DNA from: Theristus sp. LFF4_11
Lineage: Eukaryota > Nematoda > Chromadorea > Monhysterida > Xyalidae
Assembly (NCBI GenBank): GCA_030248135.1
Contig: JASANC010001219.1
Span: 98,768 to 162,767, forward strand
Length of the DNA stretch: 64,000 nucleotides
Direction: 5' to 3'
Of this stretch, positions 21,701-31,281 are shown piece by piece. The notes under the pieces are model-generated. The model saw only the letters and a program-made list of their open reading frames with translations. It was not told where the DNA came from and did not search any database. The translations under genes and the position numbers were made by a program. Position 1 is the first letter of the stretch. Every line of letters begins with the position of its first letter.

Positions 21701-24700
21701 TAGCTGTTAAATAACTAAAGTCGTGACGATTTCGGGCGAATCGGCCGTGGAACTTGGCGAAATCGGTTCAAAAACAAAAAAATGAGAAAGTGGTGTATTC
21801 CGGGGTAATTCAATGCGCTGATCACGGATTTTCGGTTAGTTTTCTTATGTGAGCAACTCTATGTACTGAATCGTGACGTTTTTGGGCGAATCGGCCGTGG
21901 AAATTGGCGAAATCGGTCCCAAAACAAAAAATGAGAAACTGGTGTAGTCCGGGGTAATTCAATGCGCTGTTTACGTATTTTGGATTAGTTTTCTTATGTG
22001 AGCACTCTACATACTGAATCGTGACGATTTTGGGCGAATCGGCCGTGGAAATTGGCGAAATCGGTCCAAAAACAAAAAATGAGAAAACGGTGTTTTCCAG
22101 TATAATTCAATGCGCTGATTACGGATTTTGGGTTAGTTTTTTCATGTGAGCAACTCTAGATACTGAATCGTGACGATTTCGGGCGAATCGGCCGTGGAAT
22201 TTGGCGAAATCGGTCCAGAAACGAAAAACAAGAAAAGGGTGTTTCCCAGGGTAATTCAATACGGTGATCACGGATTTTGGGTTAGTTTTTTTATGTGAGC
22301 AACTCTAAATACTGAATCGTGACGATTTCGGGCGAACCGCCGTGGAAACTAGCGAAATCGGTCCTAATGCAAAAAACAAGAAAACTGTGTTGTCCTTGGT
22401 AATTCATTGCGCCGATGACGGGTTTTGGGTCAGTTTTCTTATGTGAGCAATTCTAGGTACTAAATCGTGACGATGTCGGGCGAATCGGCCGTAGAAATAG
22501 CAAAGGCGAAATCGGCCCAAAAAACGAAAAATGAAAAACCTCAGTTATCCGGGGTAAAGAAGAATGTGTGACCAACGAGATGTGAATTTGGTCCGACCTT
22601 CGGGACTTATTTAAAAGTCAGAATATTATCTAAAAATGCGGGAGACGCATATAAAAGGAGGAATATGGCTTTGTGTAAGCAGTGAGAGACTTGGCTCGAC
22701 AACTCTTTTCAAGTCTATGTGGTACACACGGATACAAGTACATAAGAGCCATATTTTTGCGCCGTTTATTCATTATTTCAGTTGCACATGTACTTTGTAG
22801 ACAATTAAAACTTTAACATTTGCGGTATTTCGGGCATTTAACGACCACTAAAACCACTAAAATAACGATCAGACTTCCCAGATGGCTGATACTGGTTTGC
22901 CCAGGACAAAGTTATCGCAGAGGCATTGGGGAACGCAAGGTCCCTTTTTATGGCAAAGGCAACGACTCACGGGACAGTTTATCCTGCCACTAGAGTTTGG
23001 CAAAAAGGGTGAAAATCAACGGAAGACAACACCTTTTTGTCGCTGGGCTGGTGTCACACAGTGATACGTACGGTATGGCCGAATAAATGAAACAGTCCAT
23101 CAAGGCGAGATCAGCCGCAGACTAGGAGTTGACTTTTTCAAAAAAAGCCAACGTAATTCTTAATCATGTGTAGAAGGGATAAAAAATGAAAAGAAGAGCG
23201 CGGATAATCCATTAGTTAAAAAACGCGTCAAATTTAGCACACAATGGGTTTCTGAACGTCTTTTTTCTTTCATTCAAAATTCGCGAGCTCCTTGCACCCT
23301 GAAAAAAGCTGCCATGTTTAACCGGCCATACCGTACGTTAGCAACGATAAAACCATATGAAGCAATGTCTTGCAGTCTCTGATTTTTCTATTTTTGCACA
23401 GAATTAACAGATTCTTGATTTACAGAAGTTCTGCACAGAATTTGCACAGAATTTCGCTCATGATGTGATTTCGGACTAAACTGTAAAGGACAGTCAAAAA
23501 ATAATTTTAAAACTTTTTTACGCTTTTCAGCAAAACAAACGCGGCGCAAAAATATTACTCTTATGTACTTGTATCCGTGTGTACCACATCAGAGACTTGA
23601 AAAGAGTTGTCGAGCCAAGTCTCTCACTGCTTACACAAAGCCATATTCCTCCTTTTATATGCGTCTCCCGCATTTTTAGATAATATTGCTTCATGAATGC
23701 CCCTTAATACAGTGTTACAGCAGCGCGAGTCGCGTCGCATGTGTATGTGTGCTTGCGTGTGAGTGTGTGTTTGTGCCTGTGTGTTTGTGCCTGTGTTATA
23801 ACCTGAGCATTACTGCGTTCATAACCGAGTGCACTGTATTCCGATCAGCACTTTTTTCGCAGGCTCATGCGGCCGCGGCAGCCAGGCGCACATCAACAGT
23901 TTCACAAAGCAGCCGCAGCTATGCGACGTGACCTCGACTGCGAACGCTTGTCCAGTCGGCTATGAATGCATGAAAGTCTGTTTTTGAAACTTTTTGCTTA
24001 AACGGTGCTTTTTGAAACGGAAAAATAGCAAAGCGACAATTAATTGCACATGTAACCCAAGCATGTAACACATGTGAACAGTTGAGTGAAAGTTTGTTGA
24101 ACGGAAAACAACTTGTTGAGTTCAGAACTATTGTGAGAAATTTATTGGTATTGTTACGTTTATAGTGAGAAAAGTTATTCCGTGTGCAGAGGATGATTGT
24201 GATTATTGCATCATCAGTTCAGAAACTTCGGAAAAAATGTTTCCTTGCCATTTGCTTTTCATTTCCTCGCAGGTCTCCGTCCGGGCGGCCATCTGTTGCA
24301 GTGCGCGCGCGAGATGCCCGAATCCGGAGTCGTTGACGTTCAACGACGCCGCTGCTTCTGATGATCGAACAGATCCAAGGCTGGTCGGCCTTGAAACGCC
24401 GATTCGCTGCGTGCCGGAGCGTAACCATTCGTGTCCGGATCAATTCGCTTGCGTGCAAGCGCCGAACAAAGTGCGTGTTGTGGTGGTGACATTTTGTAGT
24501 TTCACTGGCTGGCTTCTGGCCTACTGGAAAACCGAAACGGCCAGAAAATAGCCACAGTCAGGTCATAATGAAGAATTTTTCGGCGATTTTTTTCTGGCTC
24601 CTCTGATAGTTCGCTGAAGAACAAACTAAAGTGAACATAACAATTGTCAAACGCCACACTCAAAAATCACGGTTTCTTTCCGGAATTCATCTGCTGCACG

Positions 24701-26598
24701 GCACCAATCGAGTGTCCAACGGGCATGAAAACACTCAGGGACATGGGCATCACAATGAATGAACCGCATCTGTGCACTCCTGGGGTGCCTGGTGAGCCGG
24801 CTTTTTTCACTGATTTTCACCAGTTGCACTGATTGGCTGTTTCTGTTGTTTGCTACTGCGACCAATCGGTGCAATCATGACACGCTGCATAAATAAGTCA
24901 CAGTCTGAAGATAGTGCACTTGATTTGTAACAAAGTAATGTTTCACAGTCACAAACAAACACTCAGGCACCACGCAGAAAGTAATTCATCAGCGAAAACG
25001 GTTATTCCGTTCAACACGAAAGCAACTTGATTCCAGCGGGACCGTTTGTTTGAATAAAATTCCTATATGCGCGGTTTTACTGCATTGTTATTGAACTGCG
25101 TGACACACATATCAATTCGATATTACAGGAGCCCGTGTATTTACATAAACTGTGCAACATTACAGCGTTTTCTGCAACCGAATGAAACTGCTTCAGACTA
25201 GCACTTCACAAAAACAACAACAATCATTATTGTTCCACCAAATCTGTCCGCGCGCATTTCCAGGCACCTGCCCCTCGGAGTACGTCTGCACACGCGCCCG
25301 TCAGCACGATGAGACGCAGCACGTTTGTTGTCGTCCGGACCAGTTGTGTCTGATGCCCTACATTGATCCGGCGTTTTTAGAGCCGCGGCCCTGTTCGCCC
25401 GGTCAAAACGAATGTCCACGGTACCGTTTTTTTCATTATTTTTGTTTTCGGGAGTAGAATACTGGATTTGTTGTCACATTTTTAAGCAATCATTGGTGCT
25501 GGTGGGGTAAGGAAATATTTCGTTCTGCTCATAAATGTTTGCAAAAATAGCATTTTGTCCAGAACACCAACTGCGTCATGAACAATCATTGGCAAATCTA
25601 CCATAATAGCCACATTGTCGGAAAACTTGCTGGAATATGATGCCTGAAATGGTTATACCGTATTTTACTCGTGTTTGCGCGCAGCAGACCGGTGCGATGG
25701 TGGTGTACCATATAGAGCAAATTTTAAAAATTTCAGCGACACCCTGTGCCTGCCGCTGCCAGACACGAGCTCGCCGCCGCAACCGCGGTTACCCACTCAA
25801 CGGCAGCCGTTCTACTGTTGTCACAACGTTCGCCACCAGGTGTGCGTCGATGGTACCCCACCATACATGGATCCGGCCTCTCGCACGCCGCGTCCCTGTG
25901 TGCCGCACAATCCGGACGCCTGTCCGCAGTCGTTCTCGTGTCAGCGGTTCAAGGTTGACGTTTTCTGTGTGTTTTCTCTCGGTTGTTTTGTGCCGATGTG
26001 TTTGTTTTGTTTTGTGACTGTTCAAACATTCACTGCGTTATGAACGGGGGAGCAGTGTTAGTGTACCGTTTTCGGGCCCGTTTTTTTCTGATATTTGGTG
26101 CGGGCACACGGACACCGCCGAGTGGTGTGTGTGTAGGCACTTTTCTAATGGCAAAGAAAACTCGATGGGCACCCCACTCGACGGCGTTCTGTACGCTTTT
26201 CTGGGTTAGCCCTGGCGAAAAACCTCAAACCCCCAACAACAACAATCCTTGGCGGACCGGACACCAGTTCGCCCCCCCCCCTTTTCTAGCATGATTCTCC
26301 ATTCCAGGACGGTACGTACGGTTGCTGCGAGCGACGGGACGCACATGCTCGGTTGCGAAAGCCGTGCCTGCTGGCGCGTCTGAATCGCACCGATTGGTCG
26401 CCGCTGCGATGCGATGATTGGCTGGACGATCGCTGTCCGAAGCACAGTTTCTGCCGGCTTAGTACGGATTCAAAGTTTTATTGCTGCGACGATATCGAGC
26501 TGAGGAACGTTGAGCAGGAGCTGGACAAGAAGGTGACGCCAAATGGTAGTGATTTGCCAATGATTCACGAAGTGCATGATTTGACGAATGGTAACTGA
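15724..26598 (+). CDS. Secreted multi-Kunitz, cysteine-rich (lustrin-like) protein
   Basis: Exons: 15724-15820, 16396-16578, 16930-17073, 19749-19925, 20239-20376, 20700-20873, 23863-23975, 24273-24470, 24686-24791, 25264-25420, 25737-25953, 26308-26598 (TGA); the sum is 665 codons. Exon 1 encodes a signal peptide (hydrophobic FLIFIIFVLHC, likely cleavage after AVLS). Kunitz domains are in exons 2, 4 and 6, each with six cysteines spaced as in the family (C4-x12-C5-x3-C6). They alternate with cysteine-rich modules of the pattern CP..Y.C ... CC, which fill the C-terminal half. The P1 positions after the second cysteine are Thr, Gly and Gln, not the Lys/Arg of trypsin inhibitors. Early introns are all phase 1. 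The exon at 24686 lacks an AG acceptor. Probably an extracellular or cuticle-associated protein; protease inhibition is unproven. Confidence 0.85.
16044..16223. mobile_element. Family A miniature inverted-repeat element
   Basis: TACAGTCGAACTCTAAATTA ... TAATTTAGAGTTCGACTGT with near-perfect arms that include AGCTGATTGGTTGGTTGTCAC and its complement. In intron 1 of the Kunitz gene. Confidence 0.88.
16757..16783 (+). CDS. Possible 27-base cassette microexon of the Kunitz gene
   Basis: Flanked by CTCCTCAG and GTAGGT, phase 1 on both sides, open, and encoding YRFVNNHC. Including it would keep the frame and add nine residues with one cysteine between Kunitz 1 and the next module. Not required by the model. 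Confidence 0.35.
18283..18486 (-). pseudogene. Possible LTR-retrotransposon polyprotein C-terminal fragment
   Basis: A minus-strand frame of about 67 codons ends VRRSERLAASADKRKFSRGG plus three residues and TGA. It has the Ser/Pro-rich, basic 'RRSxRxA' look of Ty3/gypsy polyprotein ends. It is followed at once by TGACAAATTTGTCACG, which could be an LTR start. No reverse transcriptase or integrase is nearby, so it is at best a truncated relic inside intron 3 of the Kunitz gene. Confidence 0.35.
19364..19470 (-). repeat. Dispersed repeat, inverse copy (see 38370 and 39230)
   Basis: Reverse complement matches CTGTCCCCCTC, GTGGTGAGCGC, GTTCACGGGAGGCTCACC and ACCGGAGTTTGGTACGTT in the copies near 38.4 and 39.3 kb. 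SINE-like and non-coding. Confidence 0.6.
19510..19612 (+). repeat. tRNA-like SINE fragment
   Basis: GGCGGGATCGAGCCCCGCC resembles a RNA polymerase III B box. It is followed by GGGCGCCCCATTCGACGGCATTCTC, which recurs near 26.2, 37.1 and 55.5 kb. Confidence 0.5.
19614..19709. mobile_element. Family B miniature element
   Basis: AAAGGGGCATTCATGAAGCA ... ACTAAATACTGCTTCATGAATGCCGCT; the arms pair almost perfectly. Ends about 40 bases before the exon that starts at 19749. Confidence 0.85.
21046..21113. mobile_element. Family B element, left part (interrupted)
   Basis: AAAGCGGCATTCATGAAAGC through CGCTCACTAAAT. The expected right end (CTGCTTCATGAATGCC) is found 2.57 kb away at 23688-23706. Confidence 0.6.
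21721..22556 (+). repeat. 149 bp minisatellite, about 5.6 copies
   Basis: Units start at the motif TCGTGACGATTTCGGGCGAA near 21721, 21871, 22019, 22168, 22317 and 22465. Each contains TCGGCCGTGGAAATTGGCGA, TAATTCAATGCGCTGAT and TTCTTATGTGAGCAACTCTA. Copies differ by scattered substitutions. Located in a 3 kb intron of the Kunitz gene. Confidence 0.92.
22622..23687. mobile_element. 1.07 kb element with about 140 bp terminal inverted repeats
   Basis: The left arm 22622-22763 (AATATTATCTAAAAATGCGG ... CATATTTTTGCGCC) is matched in inverse orientation by 23541-23687. The arms include AGACTTGGCTCGACAACTCT and TGGTACACACGGATACAAG. The interior has no credible transposase, so it is non-autonomous. 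A second element is nested in it (23066-23338). Confidence 0.88.
23066..23338. mobile_element. Nested 273 bp inverted-repeat element
   Basis: ACGTACGGTATGGCCG at the left and GGCCATACCGTACGT at the right. It lies between the arms of the larger element, so it probably inserted later. Related one-ended copy at 6563. Confidence 0.7.
23688..23706. mobile_element. Family B element, right part (interrupted)
   Basis: TGCTTCATGAATGCCCCTT, directly abutting the right arm of the 1.07 kb element. Completes the fragment at 21046-21113. Confidence 0.6.
26095..26265 (+). repeat. Dispersed SINE-like repeat
   Basis: GGGCACCCCACTCGACGGCG, TTCTGGGTTAGCCCTGGCG and an AACAACAACAA tail. Shares these blocks with copies at 37075-37240 (inverse) and 55440-55570. 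Lies in the last intron of the Kunitz gene. Confidence 0.6.
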
Positions 26599-28175
26599 GT
26601 GGTTCATTGTAGTTTTTGGAACTGAAATAAAAAAAGTATAAAAAACAGTGAATCTAAGGAAATGTACGGCTTTACCGAAACGGTTTATATGAGATCGAAC
26701 CTGTTGAATGCAGAAACAAAGATTTTTTTTGAAGTGTTTGGAAGAGACGTTGCAAAAATTGATCCTTTTGAGCGCTTTTTGAATTCGACATTTTTTTCGT
26801 GTGCGTTTGACGGCAACATTTTGCATTCATCAATAATTTATTTACTGATAATTAAAAAAATGGAAGCACACCAAACGTACGATTAATATGCACAAGAAAG
26901 GCGTAATACAATTCGGTAAAATGCAACGTCGTTAAAAGTGAAAATGTGTTTAAAAAACAATGAAAAAAGATGGCAATTTTGAATGTTATTCCGTCAAAAG
27001 AGGCGACAAAACGCGGCCGGAAAATTGGCGAATGTCAGAAGTGCAAAAGTGAAAACAGCAGCACAATTTTAAAATAGCTAAAACGAAAAAAAGTGAGGAA
27101 AAACGAAAGAATTTTCAAAAACAAATTCAACGAAAGATTGAAGCATCAACAAAAGCTGTAAGTGTTGATTGATTGTTTGCGGTAAAGGTAAAACAGTTAA
27201 AAATCGTTTACGCAGCAGAGCACGCCTTCACGCAGCGCTTCTTGTTTGAAAAGTTTTAGCAAAAACTACAGTAAGAAAAGTGTCTTAGGCTGCACATTAC
27301 CACTCATTTTCATCTTGCATGGAAGCGCACAACAATTTTTGTTCACAACGAAACCAGAAAAAAGAACTATACCAATTGTAATCACTGAAATAAACATTTT
27401 TGTCCACACCAGTATCAGCCGGGTTTCAGAATCGACTACAATAAAAACAAAACAAAAAAAAACAATATCGCAACACGATCGCGCATCATACACACAACCA
27501 GAACAGGAAACAATGGTATTCACAACAAAAGTGAAACAGAACGAATGAAACGAAATGGAATATGATAACTGTAGTGGAGTCGGCTTATTAGTCTCAGTCA
27601 GACCGTCAGACTCTGACAAACCAACTATACACACAATGTTTCCATAGAACTTTCAAAGCGCATTTCATTAATTCTTCAAAACAAACAAAACAAAAACTGT
27701 ACAACAGTTGGCAGGACTTTTGCAAGAAACTGGAACAAAAACTGAAAGTACACAATGATAAAATAATAATACTGAAAAATTAAATTTTTAAAAATGATAA
27801 AATGAAAAAAATGCTTCACATTGAAGCGCACCGCAGGGTTGGTATATCAGGAGCAAAAACAACGAAAAAAATAACATCAGCAGATGATAAAGGGCACTTT
27901 GTTTCACAGTAATACACAAGGCGCAGATTATCTTTTAACAAAACTTCAGCACTTCGTAGTTATAAAGGCAGTGATTGTGGATACTTATCATGAAACCACT
28001 CGCTATAATAAGCGTGTGTGTGTGACAAGACGGGGTGAATCTACTCAACTAAAATCAATCAGTAAGTGGAGTGTTTGTTCGGTAATTTTCTTAGTTTCTC
28101 CGTTGCATAGCAGATTGTTCAATGTCCAGACACTAATTTTCTACAATATCAATCAATCTTTTCTTTTCCATTTCG
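26599..28175. other. Convergent intergenic region
   Basis: AT-rich, no supported exon. Poly(A) signal of the Kunitz gene at 26626-26631. The rest should hold the 3' UTR of the MUA-3-like gene; no clear minus-strand AATAAA was found close to its stop. Confidence 0.5.
26626..26631 (+). terminator. Poly(A) signal of the Kunitz gene
   Basis: AATAAA 28 bases after the TGA at 26596-26598, implying a very short 3' UTR. Confidence 0.6.
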
Positions 28176-31100
28176 TTAAAGATGCTCGCGAGCGCTCGTC
28201 TTCGTCGTCACCGTATGCTGGTAACGGCCAGTGCCGCCGCCGCGACCCGTCGTGTCCGGCTCGAAGCCTTGCTGCTGCTTCACGAGCACCTTCTTGTCGA
28301 ACATCTCCTGGAGAATTTTCAACAAAAACAAAAATACATCAGCAGAAAGCGTTTTTCTGATATTTGTTTCAGAAAACGTTCACGGTGTTCATAACGATGG
28401 TTTGCCAAACTTTCCGACTTCAACTAAAATTGCCCACCACTTACAGCTTCGCGTTCCGAAGCCGATCGACTGTCCTCGGTTGCAGTCTCGTCGCTATCGT
28501 GATCCTCCTGGAACGAAAAATGCAACACCATGACCACCGGAAAGAAGGACAAGAAGAAGATCATTCGTTGTGAATAAACGTTTACAGTCGTGCGACCAAT
28601 TGCAACTTGCTGTGCACTATACATCTTTCAGCGGCATTCATGAAGCAGTAAGTAGTGACGCGTAGTACCCAATGTTAAAACATTAGCTACGCGGTCACTA
28701 AATACCGCTTCATGAATGCCCGCTTTTAAGCGTCCTCCACGAATATCAAGCTGATTCCACGTTGGAACACACATCGTTAAAGGCCCGTTTACAGCTGACG
28801 TATGCAGACTGTACGTGTCGACGTACGTCCGGTTTGAACGGTAGTATGCAATAACATGAGACCTGACGCGACGTGCCGTGCCATACGCGCATACGTCTGT
28901 ATATGAACGGCAGTATGCAATAACACGGAACGTAAAGTGACGTGACGTGCCGTGCCGTTATGCGCATTCGTCAGGTATAAACGGGCCTTTACACACCGCT
29001 CAACCGACCGTATACTCGGACATGGCACGGTCCTGGTTGTAGCTGGCGTCGTCCCAGTGCGTGCCGGGACTCATCGTTTGCGTCATGCCGCCGACGCTGA
29101 ATGCAGCCTCACTCTGGCCGCGTTCACGCTCCTAAGAAAACGGTTTTCGTTGTCAGCAACATAATAAACTGTGCACAAGTTTAGTGCACACGAGTGCACA
29201 CTTGATCTATACTGTATTTTTAATCTAAATCACTCTGATCTAACATCATTTTTTTCAGCAAACGACCATTCATGTTGACGCGTATGTCTGAACGCCCGAC
29301 TTGTGCTTACGTGAACGGGCCATTAAGCAAAATCAGCTGATCAGTTAAAATTCGAAAAAAAGTTACTAGACGGTTCACTGACACAAACGAACAAAGAAGG
29401 AAAAGCAAGCGAGATTATACACAGAATGCTAAAAAATTCATTGTTATGTTGCAGTCTGCTGTTTATACCGTCTTTGTGCTGCTCGCTTCATTCATGCTGA
29501 TTAAAGTCGCCTTCGTCGGCTTGAACACCACTTCCTCGCAGTCCCTATACGACTCGTCTGTCGCCTGTGTCATGTATCGTGTTATGGAAATAATAAACGA
29601 AAACCAAGCAAAGCAACCGAGCAAAACAACACAAAATGGGGTTAGACAACAAAATAGGCCAGTCGAACGAACATACTGTATGCAACATTTGATTGAGTAT
29701 ATCAATTGCGCCCAATCAACGGCCACAATTCAAGTACAGCCAATCAGCTAAATCGCATACAAAAGCGTTGCTCAAACTGAAAGTCCGGCAAATTGCGAAC
29801 AAAAACAGCGGGGTTGAAAGAAACAACGGAAATTACAGTGGATCACACACGTTTGGACAGTGATTTGGACTAAGGTTAGCGGATGACTGTACGGTCGGTT
29901 GACTAGACGACGCCATCGGCTGGCAAGACGAGGTTTCAGCGGACATTTGACCGGGACTGGTGCTGCATTCGGTTGCGCTGATGTCCTCTTCCAGCTATAT
30001 TCGAATAGGAGACATAAAAAACGAACAACGATTTTGGAAGAGCCATTGCGAACGGAATAGCAGGCAAACCAAGATAAAACAACAGAGTACCATGCAAAGT
30101 AGTTGGTTAGCGGTGGGTAGATTCGTCGTTCATGCGATCGCTCAAACAAGCAAAGCAAGCAGAGAAATACCATAGTAAACACAGGACAACAAAAACTGCA
30201 CACTGCCGCTGAGCGGCTCGGTTCGTTCAACAACAACGTAACTCCTCAAGTGTCTACTCATGGCTGCCTACTCATGGTGTCTTACACTTCTCTGGTATCA
30301 TGCCGTGCACTGCAGAATAAAACTGACTGACTCAAGTACAGTGGCGGCCAAAAGTGTGGGGACGCTGCGCGCGTGTGTGTGCTGTGCATTGCGCGCGTGT
30401 TGCATCAGCCGCGCAAACGCTATCATAAGAATTTATGGGCAACGTTGGGTTCACGGGAAACTTTTCGAACCAACGTTGCCCATAATTTACTATAATAGCG
30501 TTTGTAGGGCTGATGTAACACGCGCGCAATGCACAGCACACACACGCGCGCAGCGTCCCCACACTTTCGGCCGCCACTGTACACCGATCAACTTCTGCCC
30601 AGCCGATCATCCGCGCCTCTCGCACCAAACCAAGATGTCGCGGGTTGCAACCAACCTTGCGGCTTTCCGTGTACGCACTGGAGCTCGCAGCGGTTGCCGC
30701 AGCGGCAGCGCCGGCCGTCGCCGTACTGCCACTGACGGCGTGCACATCAGCGGCCGTGTTGTGCACGATCTTGCGCGTGTCCGTGATCACGCGACGCTCG
30801 ATTTCTTCGCGCACCGTGTACTCGGAGCTCATCGACTCGCTATCGTAGGCGGCCTGCAGAGTTTTGACACGAAGTGTTTTGTTTAAAATGTTTGTCTTTT
30901 GTTCACTGCGCGACAAATAATGAACAATGAGCACACATTCACGTGCGGACGATCTGGTTTACTGAAAACGGACTGTATTACCGCAAACCGAAACGAGAGT
31001 CACCATGAATGTTTGCGGGATTCGCCCCCCCCCTCCCTCCCCGCTAGGCTTCGTGGTACACCACGATGCGTTTGTTGCTGCAGTGCTGCTTTACTGAGAG

Positions 31101-31281
31101 AAAACTGGTTCACTGTTGAGCCATCAAAGTGCAATGCGGTTGTTGAGCGTACCTCATTCAAATGCGCCCGCGGTATCCGCATGCCGTCCTCGAGGTATTC
31201 GCTCATCTGAGCCACACCATCGCCCCGCAGTTTCGCACGTGGTATCGCCACCGGCGGGTAGTAGTCGGAGCCGCCTTTGCC
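28176..31281 (-). CDS. mua-3: MUA-3-like gene: cytoplasmic tail exons
   Basis: Exons 31153-31281, 30656-30853, 29893-29994, 29469-29564, 29009-29131, 28445-28507, 28176-28307. All are phase 0-0, so any could be skipped without frame change. The tail is Ser/Thr/Ala-rich with acidic clusters (EDHDSDETATEDS), a twice-used SEYTV motif (30656 exon; 29009 exon) and Tyr sites (ESYRDCEE). It ends TVTTKTSAREHL. In MUA-3 this part is thought to contact intermediate filaments; no known binding motif is obvious here. Confidence 0.78.

Noticed and set aside
22882..23064. 60-codon frame inside the 1.07 kb element as a transposase
   Set aside because: Too short, no catalytic motif, and closed by stops on both sides.
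30332..30934. Long minus-strand frame of 200 codons as a separate gene
   Set aside because: Only 30656-30853 is coding (MUA-3-like tail exon); the rest is intron and the Tc1-like element read through by chance.
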